A DNA stretch of 64,000 bases, taken from contig NZ_NWVL01000011.1 in NCBI RefSeq assembly GCF_002382885.1, positions 1 to 64,000 of the forward strand, written 5' to 3'. This DNA is from Streptomyces sp. WZ.A104. GTDB taxonomy: Bacteria > Actinomycetota > Actinomycetes > Streptomycetales > Streptomycetaceae. Below, in pieces: positions 7,940-15,929 of the stretch (its first letter is position 1; every line of letters starts with the position of its first letter). Position numbers and translations under genes: made by a program. The notes under the pieces are model-generated. The model did not search any database and was not told the origin of the DNA. It worked only from the letters and a program-made list of their open reading frames with translations.

Positions 7940-9016
7940 TCAGCCGGTGCCGGTGCGGGTCTCGGTCTCCGTGCCGGTCTCGGTGTCCGTGTCCGTGCCT
8001 GCACCCGCCTCCGTGCCCGTGCCCGTGCCCGTGCCCGTGCCCGTGCCCGTGCCCGTGCCCGTGTCCGGGGACGGGACGTAACCGCGTTCCTTGTCCACCA
8101 CGTTCGGCAACGGCTCGCCCCGCGCCCACCGTTCGTACATCGCCACGAACTGCTCGCCCAGCCGGTCGCGCCACCCCACCGTGTCCCCGCTCAGGTGCGG
8201 CGAGACCAACAGGCCCGGAACATCCCACAACGGGCTGTCCGGGCCCAGCGGTTCGTCCTCGAACACGTCGAGCGCCGCGCCCGCGAGCCAGCGGCGGTTC
8301 AGCGCGTCCACGAGGTCGGCCTCCACCACGGCGGCCCCCCGCCCCACGTTGATGAACCGCGCCGACGGCTGGAGCAGACCGAAGAAACGGGAGTCGAACA
8401 TCCCGCGCGTCGCGTCGGTCAGCGGGGCCGCGGCGATCACCCAGTCCGCCCGGGCCGCCAGCCGGTCCAGATCCGCCACCCCGTGGATGGTGCGCCGGGC
8501 GGTCCGCCCCACCAGGGCCACCGTGACCCCCAGGCCGTGCAGCAGCCGGGTGATCTCCCGGCCGATCGGCCCCGCCCCGACCACCACCGCCCGCGTACCG
8601 GCGACCTGCTGCCCCTCGCGGTGGCGCCAGTGCCGCTCCCGCTGGAGCTCCAGGGTGCCGGGAAGGTCCTTGGCCAACGCCAGTACCAGCCCCGCCACGT
8701 ACTCCGCGATCGGCCGCTCGAAGACTCCCCGCGCGTTGGTGAGAACGGTGTCGGAGGCGACCAGCTCCGGGCAGAGCAGCCGGTCCACGCCCGCGCTCGC
8801 CGTGTGCACCCACCGCGGCCGCGCCCCCGGACCCGGCCAGGCCTCCCGTACCGCGTCGGAGGTGAAGTCCCACACCAGCAGGACGTCGGCGTACGGGAGC
8901 TTCCCGGCGAGCGAGGAGGCGTCCGCGTACCGCACGTCCACCCGGCCGGTCAGCCGGCCCAGGCGCGGGGGCTGGGGCGGATCGGCGTCGAGGACGAGCA
9001 GCACGGGGTTCGGCAT
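7940..9016 (-). CDS. D-2-hydroxyacid dehydrogenase with Gly-Thr repeat tail
   Basis: 358 aa NAD(P)-dependent dehydrogenase of the D-isomer 2-hydroxyacid family, which interconverts a 2-oxoacid and a D-2-hydroxyacid. The Rossmann motif GAGPIG is near residue 147. The catalytic Arg lies in NVGRGAAVVEADL, Glu in FEDEPLG and His in SPHLSGD. The enzyme domain ends near residue 315 and is followed by a low-complexity tail of about 40 residues of Gly-Thr, Asp-Thr and Glu-Thr pairs encoded by eight GTGCCC repeats and degenerate relatives. It precedes ehuB by about 147 bp on the same strand, so it may be cotranscribed with the importer and act on the imported compound. Confidence 0.87.
   Translation of the reverse strand: MPNPVLLVLDADPPQPPRLGRLTGRVDVRYADASSLAGKLPYADVLLVWDFTSDAVREAWPGPGARPRWVHTASAGVDRLLCPELVASDTVLTNARGVFERPIAEYVAGLVLALAKDLPGTLELQRERHWRHREGQQVAGTRAVVVGAGPIGREITRLLHGLGVTVALVGRTARRTIHGVADLDRLAARADWVIAAAPLTDATRGMFDSRFFGLLQPSARFINVGRGAAVVEADLVDALNRRWLAGAALDVFEDEPLGPDSPLWDVPGLLVSPHLSGDTVGWRDRLGEQFVAMYERWARGEPLPNVVDKERGYVPSPDTGTGTGTGTGTGTGTGTEAGAGTDTDTETGTETETRTGTG
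8013..8060 (+). repeat. Hexanucleotide microsatellite (GTGCCC)x8 inside a gene
   Basis: Eight perfect tandem copies of GTGCCC are flanked by degenerate copies (GTGTCC, GTCTCC) from about 7975 to 8070. On the minus strand this encodes the Gly-Thr tail of the 2-hydroxyacid dehydrogenase. Unit changes keep the reading frame, so copy-number variation would only lengthen or shorten the tail. Confidence 0.95.
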
Positions 9017-9276
9017 CGCGGGTCGGCCCTCCGGCAGCGGTACGGACGCGGGAACGGCGGTCGGACGCGCCCACGCTCGCAGCAGGGCCCCCCGCCGTCA
9101 ACGATGCCGGGCCGCGCGCCCGACACCACGGGCCCACCGGAGGAATACTGGGAACAAGTCGGGGCAATAGTGACCGGTCGCGCGGTCACGGCCCGCCCGG
9201 CAGGTCCGGCGGGCCGCCGCACCCGCGACGGGGGCGGTGCCGCGCGGCAGGCCGTCGACGTACAGGAAGGGTGGAC

Positions 9277-10041
9277 ATGACGACCGTAGGACTTCTCTAC
9301 CCGGGTCACGCCGCCGAGGACGACTTCCCACGGATCGAGATCCTGCTCGACACCGACATCCGGCTGCCCCTGTTCGCCACCGACCCCGGCGAGGACGCCT
9401 GCCACCCCGGCGCACTGCGCGAGCGGGGCGCGCCCGGCCGGATCGCCGAGGGCATCGAGGAGCTGCGCCTCGCGGGCGCCGAGGCGCTGGTCTGGGCGTC
9501 CACCGGAGGCAGCTTCGGGTACGGCTGGGAGGGCGCCCACGAGCAGGTCGCCACGCTCGCCAGGACGGCGGGGCTGCCCGCCTCCAGCACCTCGATCGGC
9601 TTCGCCCACGCGGTACGGGAGCTGGGCGCGCGCCGCGTCGCCGTCGCGGCCCCCTACTCCGAGGACGTCACCGGGCTCCTCGCCCAGTTCCTGGCGTCGG
9701 CGGGCGTCGAGGCCGTCGCGGCCGCGTCCGGTGGGGCCGCCTCCTCGGCCGAGGCCGGGTCCTGGGGGCCGGAGCGGGTGAAGCGGCTGGCGCTGGAGGC
9801 CGACGACCCGGACGCCGAGGCGGTGCTGATCCCGGGCACGTCCCTGCACACAGCCGCGTACATCCCCGAGCTGGAGGAGGCGCTCGGCAAGCCGGTCCTC
9901 ACGGCGAACCAGGTCACAGTGTGGGAGGGGCTGCGCCTCACCGACCGCAGGATCTGGGCCCCCACGCTCGGCACGCTGTTCTCCACCCGTGCGCCGGTGC
10001 CCGGGTCGCTGGAGCCGAAGGGCATCGAGGTACGGGAGTAG
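9277..10041 (+). CDS. Asp/Glu racemase-superfamily enzyme (maleate isomerase / EutA-like)
   Basis: 254 aa. It resembles the maleate cis-trans isomerase, arylmalonate decarboxylase and EutA group: N-terminal VGLLYPGHAAEDDF, WASTGGSFGYG near residue 75, and LIPGTSLHTA near residue 188. The canonical paired cysteines of Asp/Glu racemases are absent: the sites read STGG and GTSL, so Ser/Thr replaces Cys. This suggests altered chemistry or a non-racemase role. ATG 9277 is preferred over GTG 9271 because GGAAGGG lies five to ten bases upstream. It diverges from the dehydrogenase-ehu operon across a 260-bp region, and EutA-type proteins belong to ectoine degradation loci, which supports a shared pathway. 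Confidence 0.72.
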   Translation: MTTVGLLYPGHAAEDDFPRIEILLDTDIRLPLFATDPGEDACHPGALRERGAPGRIAEGIEELRLAGAEALVWASTGGSFGYGWEGAHEQVATLARTAGLPASSTSIGFAHAVRELGARRVAVAAPYSEDVTGLLAQFLASAGVEAVAAASGGAASSAEAGSWGPERVKRLALEADDPDAEAVLIPGTSLHTAAYIPELEEALGKPVLTANQVTVWEGLRLTDRRIWAPTLGTLFSTRAPVPGSLEPKGIEVRE

Positions 10042-10145
10042 GGGGCCGTCCCCGGTAGAAGGCGGCCCGGCGGAATAAACGGAGTCATCCTCCTGTTGCA
10101 CCCCTCCGATACGTACGACGAGTACCACCGGGAGAGGGCCGACAC

Positions 10146-11261
10146 GTGGACGAGATCCGAGGCGACGAGACGGGCGGCGACGGAATCCGAGGTGCGGCGG
10201 TCGGCACGGCCCCCGTTCCGCTGTCCGTCCTCGACCTGGTCACCGTGGGGCAGGGCCGCACCGCGACCCAGGCCCTGCGCACCGGCGTGGAGATCGCCAG
10301 GCTCACCGAGAGCCGCGGCTTCCACCGCTACTGGGTCGCCGAGCACCACTCCATGCCTGGGGTCGCCTCGTCCTCCCCGGCCGTGATCCTCGCGCACATC
10401 GCCGCCCACACCGAGCGCATCCGGCTCGGCTCCGGCGGGGTCATGCTGCCCAACCACGCCCCGCTCGTGATCGCCGAGCAGTTCGGCACCCTGGAGGCGA
10501 TGGCCCCCGGCCGGATCGACCTGGGCCTCGGCCGGGCCCCCGGCACCGACGGTGCGACGGCGGCCGCCCTGCGCCGCAGCGACCGGCTCAACGAAGGGGC
10601 CGATGACTTTCCGCAGCAGCTCAGCGAGCTGATCCGGTTCCTGGACGACGACTTCCCCGACGGGCATCCGTACAGCCGCATCCACGCCGTACCGGGCCCG
10701 GTCCAGGCGACCGCCCCCGGCGGGGTGCAGTCCGCGCACCGGCCGCCCGTCTGGCTGCTGGGCTCGTCCGGCTTCAGCGCGCGGCTGGCCGGGACGCTCG
10801 GGCTGCCGTTCGCCTTCGCGCACCACTTCTCGGCACAGAACACCATCCCGGCGCTCGACCTGTACCGCGAGTCCTTCCGGCCCTCCGCGGTGCTGGACGC
10901 CCCGTACGCCCTGATCGGGGTCTCGGCGCTGGCCGCCGACGACGAGCGCGAGGCCCGCCGCCAGGTGCTGACCGGCGCTCTGTCGATGGTCCGGCTGCGC
11001 ACCGGACGGCCGGGGCTGATCCCGAGCCCGGCGGAGGCGGAGGCGTACGCCTTCTCCCCGATGGAACGGGAGTTCGTCGACGGCTGGCTCGCCAACGTCG
11101 TCCACGGCACCGCCGACGAGGTCCGCACCGGCCTGGACGACCTGGCCAAGCGCACGGGCGCGGACGAGCTGATGATCACCGCGAACGCGCACGGCGGGGA
11201 CGCCCGACTGCGGAGCTACGACCTGATCGCGGACGCGTACGGACTGCCCGCGGCCTCCTGA
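10146..11261 (+). CDS. LLM-class flavin-dependent oxidoreductase (luciferase-like)
   Basis: 371 aa bacterial luciferase-like monooxygenase of the single-subunit type (MsnO8-like). Signature stretches are LSVLDLVTVGQG, YWVAEHHSMPGVASSSP near residue 60, and LGSGGVMLPNHAPLVIAEQFGTL near residue 95, which bind FMN. It would oxidise an unknown small substrate using reduced flavin supplied by a separate reductase. It starts at GTG 10146 with GAGAGGG upstream. It converges on the c-di-GMP protein gene with only 20 bp between stops, and has no obvious operon partner. Confidence 0.88.
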   Translation: MDEIRGDETGGDGIRGAAVGTAPVPLSVLDLVTVGQGRTATQALRTGVEIARLTESRGFHRYWVAEHHSMPGVASSSPAVILAHIAAHTERIRLGSGGVMLPNHAPLVIAEQFGTLEAMAPGRIDLGLGRAPGTDGATAAALRRSDRLNEGADDFPQQLSELIRFLDDDFPDGHPYSRIHAVPGPVQATAPGGVQSAHRPPVWLLGSSGFSARLAGTLGLPFAFAHHFSAQNTIPALDLYRESFRPSAVLDAPYALIGVSALAADDEREARRQVLTGALSMVRLRTGRPGLIPSPAEAEAYAFSPMEREFVDGWLANVVHGTADEVRTGLDDLAKRTGADELMITANAHGGDARLRSYDLIADAYGLPAAS

Positions 11262-11281
11262 CCGCTGTCCCGTGGTCCCGG

Positions 11282-13216
11282 TCAGCCCTCCAGCGGCCGG
11301 GACCCGATCAGCCCGGCGATCCGCTCCGGCGCCACGGCCCGCGAGTACAGCCAGCCCTGCCCCGTGTCGCAGCCGATCCGCCGCAGCCGCTCCGCCTGTC
11401 CGGCCGTCTCCACGCACTCCGCGGTGACGGTCAGGCCCAGGCGGTGCGCCAGCTGCACCATGGCCTCCACGATCGTCTCGTCGGCCGGGCTCGGGTGCGT
11501 ACCGTCCTCGTACCGGAAGCCCTTCACGAACGCGCCGTCCAGTTTCAGAACGGAGACGGGCAGCCTGCTCAGATAGGCGAGGTTCGAATACCCGGTCCCG
11601 AAGTCGTCGATGGCGATCCGTACGCCCATGTCGCTCAGCGCCTGGAGTGCCCGCAGCGGGCGGCCGCCCGAGCCCATCACCGCGGACTCGGTCAGCTCCA
11701 GCTGGAGAAGCCCGGGAGCGAGCTCCGTCTCGGCCAGGATCTCGGCCACGTCGGCGACCAGGTCGGAGTCCCAGACCTGGCGTACGGCGACGTTGACGCT
11801 GATGAACAGCGGCGGCTCGGCCGGGTGGTCCAGTTGCCAGCGCCGGGCCTGCCGGCACGCGGTGCGCAGCACCCACCGGCCGAGCTGCACGATCGAACCG
11901 TCCTCCTCGGCGATGCCGACGAACCGATTCGGCGACAGCACCCCGAACTGCGGGTGGTTCCAGCGCACCAGCGCCTCGACCCCGCGCAGCACCCCGTCCG
12001 CCATCCCGACCAGCGGCTGGTACTCCAGCGTGAACTCCCCGCGCTCCACGGCGGGCCGGAGCGTGGAGGACAGCGACTGCCGGGTCATGCGATGGGCGTT
12101 GCGCTCGGGGTCGAACAGGGTCCAGCGCCCCTTGCCGTCGGCCTTCGCCCAGTACAGCGTGGTGTCGGCGGCCTGCATCAGACCGGTGGGCGAGGTGCCC
12201 GCCGCGGCCCGCTCCACCACCCCGATCGACGCGGAGACCGAGAACCGCTGCCCGGCCAGGTCGAACGGCTGCTGGAGCGCGGCGAGGACCGAGCGGGCCA
12301 GGTCGGTGAGCTCCTGGGTCCCGGCCGAGTCCTCGACCAGGATCGCGAACTCGTCGCCGCCCAGCCGTGCCACCAGCCGACTGCCGCCGGGGGTGCGGGA
12401 CGCGTCGTTCTCGGCGCAGTCGGTGAGCCGCCCGGCGACGGCGGCCAGCAGCCGGTCCCCGGTGCGGTGGCCCAGGGTGTCGTTGATCGCCTTGAAGCCG
12501 TCCAGGTCCAGGTAGCAGAGCCCGATCCGGGCGTGCTGCCGGGGCGGCATCGAGTCGTCCTGGTACGGCGGGGTTTCCAGGGCCGAGGCGAGGCGCTCGA
12601 AGAACAGCGTCCGGTTGGGCAGCCGGGTCACCGGGTCGTGCATCTGGAGATGGCGCAGCCGCTCCTGGAGCTCCCGGCGGTCGCTGATGTCCGCGACGGT
12701 CAGCAGGACCCGGGCCGGCTCCGCCGCCGAGGTGCCGGTCATCGGTACGACGGTGACCTCGGCCCACAGGAAGCGCCCGTCGGGGTGCTTGAGGCGGCGG
12801 GTGCAGCGGAACCGGGAGCGGCGGCCCTGGAGCACCTCGCGGTAGGCGAGCCAGGTGCGGTCGTCGGAGGCGAGGTCGAACAGCTCGCACGCCTGCTGCC
12901 GGGCGAGGGTGGTCGCCGCCGCGCCCAGCAGCCCGCCGAGCGCCTCGTTGGCCCGCAGGACCTGGCCGCGGCCGTCGACGACGGCCATGGGGAGCGTGGC
13001 GGCGTTGAAGGCGGCGCGGTAGTCGCGCAGCTCGGACGCGGAGGGGCCGTCATCGGCGACGGCGGCCGGCGGGGCGGGGGCCGCGTCGGGGTGCTGGGCG
13101 GCGGGCGGATCGGGGGCCGGATGCGGGGCCGTCGTGTGACGCTCCGTGACCGGCGCGGGGGGTGTGCCGGGGGCCGTGCCTGCCGGGGCCCTCGGCCCTT
13201 CGGAGGTTCCGCTCAC
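11282..13216 (-). CDS. cdgA: PAS-GGDEF-EAL cyclic-di-GMP protein (CdgA-like)
   Basis: About 644 aa, cytosolic, with no transmembrane segment. A Pro/Ala-rich N-terminus (to about residue 60) leads into a PAS domain (about 68-190), then GGDEF (about 205-370) and EAL (about 385-640). The diguanylate cyclase signature RLGGDEFAIL is intact near residue 285, and the phosphodiesterase signature GVEALVRWNH near 412 with DDFGTGYSNL is intact, so both activities are possible. In Streptomyces, CdgA of this architecture lowers or raises c-di-GMP, the ligand that dimerises BldD, and blocks development when overproduced. Position and architecture match S. coelicolor cdgA (SCO2817, from memory). GTG 13216 is chosen by the nearby GGGAG; the frame is open to 13324. 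Confidence 0.85.
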   Translation of the reverse strand: MSGTSEGPRAPAGTAPGTPPAPVTERHTTAPHPAPDPPAAQHPDAAPAPPAAVADDGPSASELRDYRAAFNAATLPMAVVDGRGQVLRANEALGGLLGAAATTLARQQACELFDLASDDRTWLAYREVLQGRRSRFRCTRRLKHPDGRFLWAEVTVVPMTGTSAAEPARVLLTVADISDRRELQERLRHLQMHDPVTRLPNRTLFFERLASALETPPYQDDSMPPRQHARIGLCYLDLDGFKAINDTLGHRTGDRLLAAVAGRLTDCAENDASRTPGGSRLVARLGGDEFAILVEDSAGTQELTDLARSVLAALQQPFDLAGQRFSVSASIGVVERAAAGTSPTGLMQAADTTLYWAKADGKGRWTLFDPERNAHRMTRQSLSSTLRPAVERGEFTLEYQPLVGMADGVLRGVEALVRWNHPQFGVLSPNRFVGIAEEDGSIVQLGRWVLRTACRQARRWQLDHPAEPPLFISVNVAVRQVWDSDLVADVAEILAETELAPGLLQLELTESAVMGSGGRPLRALQALSDMGVRIAIDDFGTGYSNLAYLSRLPVSVLKLDGAFVKGFRYEDGTHPSPADETIVEAMVQLAHRLGLTVTAECVETAGQAERLRRIGCDTGQGWLYSRAVAPERIAGLIGSRPLEG

Positions 13217-13484
13217 CGCTCGCTCCCGCTGTGAAGATTGTCGTGAACAGGTGGGGTCGGACAGGTCACCGGGTGGCGGCCCCGTCAAGGGGCCCGTTCC
13301 ACGCGGGAAAGCGTGGTGAAGCATAGAGGGTGCCGCGTCGGCCGTTCCAGCTCGCCGTCCGGTGCGGGGCTCCGCCGGGGGCCGTGCGGGGAGTGTCAGC
13401 GGGCGGGAGGGCGCGTTCCGGTTTGCCCGATCCTGATCATTTCTGTGCGGATCTGTTGCAATGGCCGATTTAACTGACCGATAG

Positions 13485-13497
13485 TGACGTTCCGTGA
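13485..13497. promoter_or_regulatory. BldD-type box upstream of cdgA-like gene
   Basis: TGACGTTCCGTGA fits the BldD consensus TNAC-N5-GTNA. It lies in the 397-bp divergent region between the c-di-GMP protein (start 13216) and the secreted peptidase (start 13614). BldD is known to control cdgA in S. coelicolor, so the site most likely serves that gene, although the peptidase could be affected. The rest of the region shows no gene. Confidence 0.6.
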
Positions 13498-13613
13498 AGG
13501 CGTGGGTGGTGGTATTGACCGCTTACCCGAGTGGGGCAGCACAACAGGACGTGCCACCGTGAACCGGCACAGGGTGGACGAGATGGACCGCGTTTCCCCA
13601 CCCGGAGGTCGAT

Positions 13614-14858
13614 GTGCCGTGCCGTCGCGGACCCAGGGGAGCGGAACGGCCGACGCTGCGCAGTGTGGCGGCCTCCGTGACCTCCCTCCTGGCGCTCGCC
13701 GCCATGTCGCTCGTCGCGGGCCCCGCCGCGGCCGCCGCGCGGGGCGACGCCGCTCCGTGCGCCCTGACCCGGACATCGGCGCACCACTCGCTCGGCCTGG
13801 ACACCTGGAACACGGCCTACCCGCGCCCCGACCGGAGCCTCGACGCGGTCATGATCTTCCTGTCCTTCCCGGACTCCGAGCCCACCCTCACCCCCGAGGT
13901 GCTGACTGCCGATCACTTCCCCTCCACCAGCAGCTTCTTCGAGCGCGCCAGCTACGGCGGATTCACCCTGCGCCCCCACCCGCGGCGCGGCTGGACGCAG
14001 ATGCCGCGCGACTCGACCTGGTACGCCGTGGAGCGCGACTGGAAAGCCGAGCGGCGCACCGCCTATCTGCGGGACGCCATCGCCGCCGCCGACCCTGACG
14101 TCGACTTCTCCGCCTACGACATCGTCTACCTGGTCGCCGACCCCGACGCCCCCGGCGTCGACTCCGACGCCACCAAGGTGGTCAACTTCGACCGGCCGCT
14201 GCGCGCCGACGGCACCGACATCCGGCGCGTGGTGACGCTCTTCGAGCAGCACCCCCCGGACCGCAACGTCCTCGCCCACGAGACCGGGCACGTCTTCGAC
14301 CTCGCCGACCTCTACCACCGGCCCGTCGACGGCAAGGGCGACTGGGACACGTACGTCGGCGACTGGGACGTCATGGGCAGCCAGTTCGGCCTCGCCCCGG
14401 ATCTGTTCGGCTGGCACAAGTGGAAGCTCGGCTGGCTGGGCGGGCGGCAGGTCGTCTGCGTCCAGGGCTCGGCCGACCTCACCCTGGAGCCGGTCTCCGC
14501 CGCCCCGGTGCCCGGCGGGTCGATCGGGACCCGGCTCGCCGTCGTCCGCACCGGCCTCGACAGCGCCCTGGCCATCGAGGCCCGCAGTGCCACCGGCAAC
14601 GACCGGAGCACCTGCACCGAGGGCATCCTGATCTACCGCATCCGCAGCGGGACGGCTTCCGGCGGCGGGCCCGTCGAGGTGGTGGACACCCACCCGGAGA
14701 CCGGGGCCTGCTGGGACCGCTCGGTCTACCCGCCGCTCGCCGACGCCCCGCTCGGGGTCGGGGAGACCTTCACCGTCCCCGGCGACCGCACCCGCATCGA
14801 GGTCGCTGACCGTACCCCGGCCGGCTCCTGGACGGTCCGGATCACCACCGGCGTCTGA
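13614..14858 (+). CDS. Secreted M6-like zinc metallopeptidase
   Basis: 414 aa with an N-terminal signal peptide (hydrophobic stretch about residues 20-45, cleavage near AAAA-RGD). The zinc site HETGHVFDLADLYH begins at H222, and a Met-turn-like WDVMGSQ follows near residue 250, typical of M6 (immune-inhibitor-A-like) secreted proteases. The catalytic region is flanked by a VMIFLSFPDSEPT strand near residue 79 and a C-terminal beta-rich domain. Start GTG 13614 has GGAGG five bases upstream. A strong hairpin terminator follows. It would degrade extracellular protein; physiological targets are unknown. Confidence 0.85.
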   Translation: MPCRRGPRGAERPTLRSVAASVTSLLALAAMSLVAGPAAAAARGDAAPCALTRTSAHHSLGLDTWNTAYPRPDRSLDAVMIFLSFPDSEPTLTPEVLTADHFPSTSSFFERASYGGFTLRPHPRRGWTQMPRDSTWYAVERDWKAERRTAYLRDAIAAADPDVDFSAYDIVYLVADPDAPGVDSDATKVVNFDRPLRADGTDIRRVVTLFEQHPPDRNVLAHETGHVFDLADLYHRPVDGKGDWDTYVGDWDVMGSQFGLAPDLFGWHKWKLGWLGGRQVVCVQGSADLTLEPVSAAPVPGGSIGTRLAVVRTGLDSALAIEARSATGNDRSTCTEGILIYRIRSGTASGGGPVEVVDTHPETGACWDRSVYPPLADAPLGVGETFTVPGDRTRIEVADRTPAGSWTVRITTGV

Positions 14859-14883
14859 AACCGGAATCCGGGGGAGCGCACAC

Positions 14884-14917
14884 GAAGAAGCCCCCCGCTT
14901 TCGCGAGGGGCTTCTTC
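14884..14917. terminator. Bidirectional hairpin terminator
   Basis: GAAGAAGCCCC at 14884-14894 pairs with GGGGCTTCTTC at 14907-14917. It sits just downstream of the peptidase gene and, on the other strand, just downstream of the second tRNA-Lys, so it can stop both. Confidence 0.85.
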
Positions 14918-14923
14918 CGTCGG

Positions 14924-14997
14924 TGCGCCGTCAGGGACTCGAACCCCGGACCCGCTGATTAAGAGTCAGCTGCTCTAACCAACTGAGCTAACGGCGC
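14924..14997 (-). tRNA. tRNA-Lys (CTT), copy 2
   Basis: Same 74-nt sequence as the copy at 3571-3644, including acceptor GCGCCGT/ACGGCGC, anticodon CTT and T-arm GGGGTTCGAACCCC. Identity continues for about eight bases on the 5' flank (GTCAGCAG). The upstream coding frame on the same strand ends inside its first ten bases. Confidence 0.97.
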
Positions 14998-15677
14998 CTG
15001 CTGACGTCGTAGACATTAGCATCCTGATCCGCCCGAGGAAAAATCGAATACGCGGTGCCCCGGGAGGTCGCCGACCTGCTCACCCGTACGCACGCCCAGA
15101 GCAGCACGTCGGGGCCCGGCAGCCATGGGTTACGTGTGTCCGGCGCCACCAGCCAGCGCGGCCCGCCGTCGGACGACGCGCAGGTCAGCGGCGGTACGGT
15201 CACGGCGTCCCCGGTGCCGTGGCAGAGCAGCGGCGGTACCGTGCCCCGCTGCTCGCCGGAGCCCGCGCGGCCGCCGGCCCCCCACTCCTCCCAGGCGAGC
15301 AGCGACGGCAGTCGCTGGGCCGTCCCGGGGGCCGCGAACAGCAGCATCCGGCCCCGGTGCGAGGCGACAGGGCCGGAGCCGGGGCCCTCGGACCAGAGCT
15401 GCTCCAGCATCCGGCGCCCGAACAGCGCGGGCACGTTGACGACATCGAAAGCGGAACCGCAGGGCAGCACCCCGGGCGCACCGGGGCGCTCCTCCCACTG
15501 GGCGAGCGTGCTGCGCGGATGGGCCGAGGCCCCGGCGAGCCAGGCGGCACCGGCGGCGGTGACCTGGGCGGCCTGTGCTCCGGTCTGGTCCCGCAGCAGG
15601 GCGAAGATGTCGACGCCGTGGTGCGCGACGGCGGCACCGGCCTGAAGGGTCGTTTCGTCTTTCAGCCATGCGCTCAT
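14988..15677 (-). CDS. Conserved actinomycete protein, possible prim-pol-like domain
   Basis: 229 aa, soluble, not confidently recognised. It begins MSAWLKDETTL and contains HPRSTLAQWEE, GSAFDVVNVPALFGRRMLEQLW, GPVASHRGRMLLFAAPGTA and PPLLCHGTGDAVTVPP. The pattern GPV...GTA...VPP...WL..P resembles shortened forms of the bifunctional primase/polymerase N-terminal domain common in Streptomyces genomes, but the metal-binding acidic motif is not evident, so activity is doubtful. ATG 15677 is chosen because family-like sequence begins there; no strong ribosome binding site is seen. The stop codon lies ten bases inside tRNA-Lys on the same strand, so the last residues (about NVYDVSRRR) may be non-native. 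Confidence 0.6.
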   Translation of the reverse strand: MSAWLKDETTLQAGAAVAHHGVDIFALLRDQTGAQAAQVTAAGAAWLAGASAHPRSTLAQWEERPGAPGVLPCGSAFDVVNVPALFGRRMLEQLWSEGPGSGPVASHRGRMLLFAAPGTAQRLPSLLAWEEWGAGGRAGSGEQRGTVPPLLCHGTGDAVTVPPLTCASSDGGPRWLVAPDTRNPWLPGPDVLLWACVRVSRSATSRGTAYSIFPRADQDANVYDVSRRR

Positions 15678-15864
15678 GCAGCAAGGTCTACCGGGAGTGA
15701 CGGAACTGTTTCCGAGAGTTGCCGGAAACCGGGACAGGGCGGGAGCGGAAGGAGTATCTTGCCCGCCGGAATATGCCACGGGACCTGACCCCGGTCTGCT
15801 GCCGACGGCAGGCGTCGGGCGGCAGGGGTCGGGCGGGTCAGGTTCGTGGCCCGGTCCGGACCGG

Positions 15865-15929
15865 ACCCGGACCAGGTTCCCCGATCAGGTCCGTATCAGG
15901 TTCCCGTATCAGGTTCGCGGATCAGGTTC
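15865..15929 (+). repeat. Short tandem repeat of ATCAGGTTC-type units
   Basis: Five units resembling ATCAGGTTC lie at about 15871, 15884, 15895, 15908 and 15921, spaced 11-13 bp. The last one overlaps the stop codon of the small gene on the minus strand. A 14-bp palindrome CCGGTCCGGACCGG (15851-15864) precedes them. The rest of the 244-bp gap shows no gene. Confidence 0.75.

Noticed and set aside
8013..8060. GTGCCC array as a CRISPR or mobile element
   Set aside because: Six-base units without spacers, inside a coding gene; a microsatellite.
9654..12890. A very long open frame on the minus strand across the flavin monooxygenase and c-di-GMP genes
   Set aside because: It is antisense to clear domains on both strands, has no domain of its own and is Arg/Gly/Pro-biased, as expected of a high-GC shadow frame.
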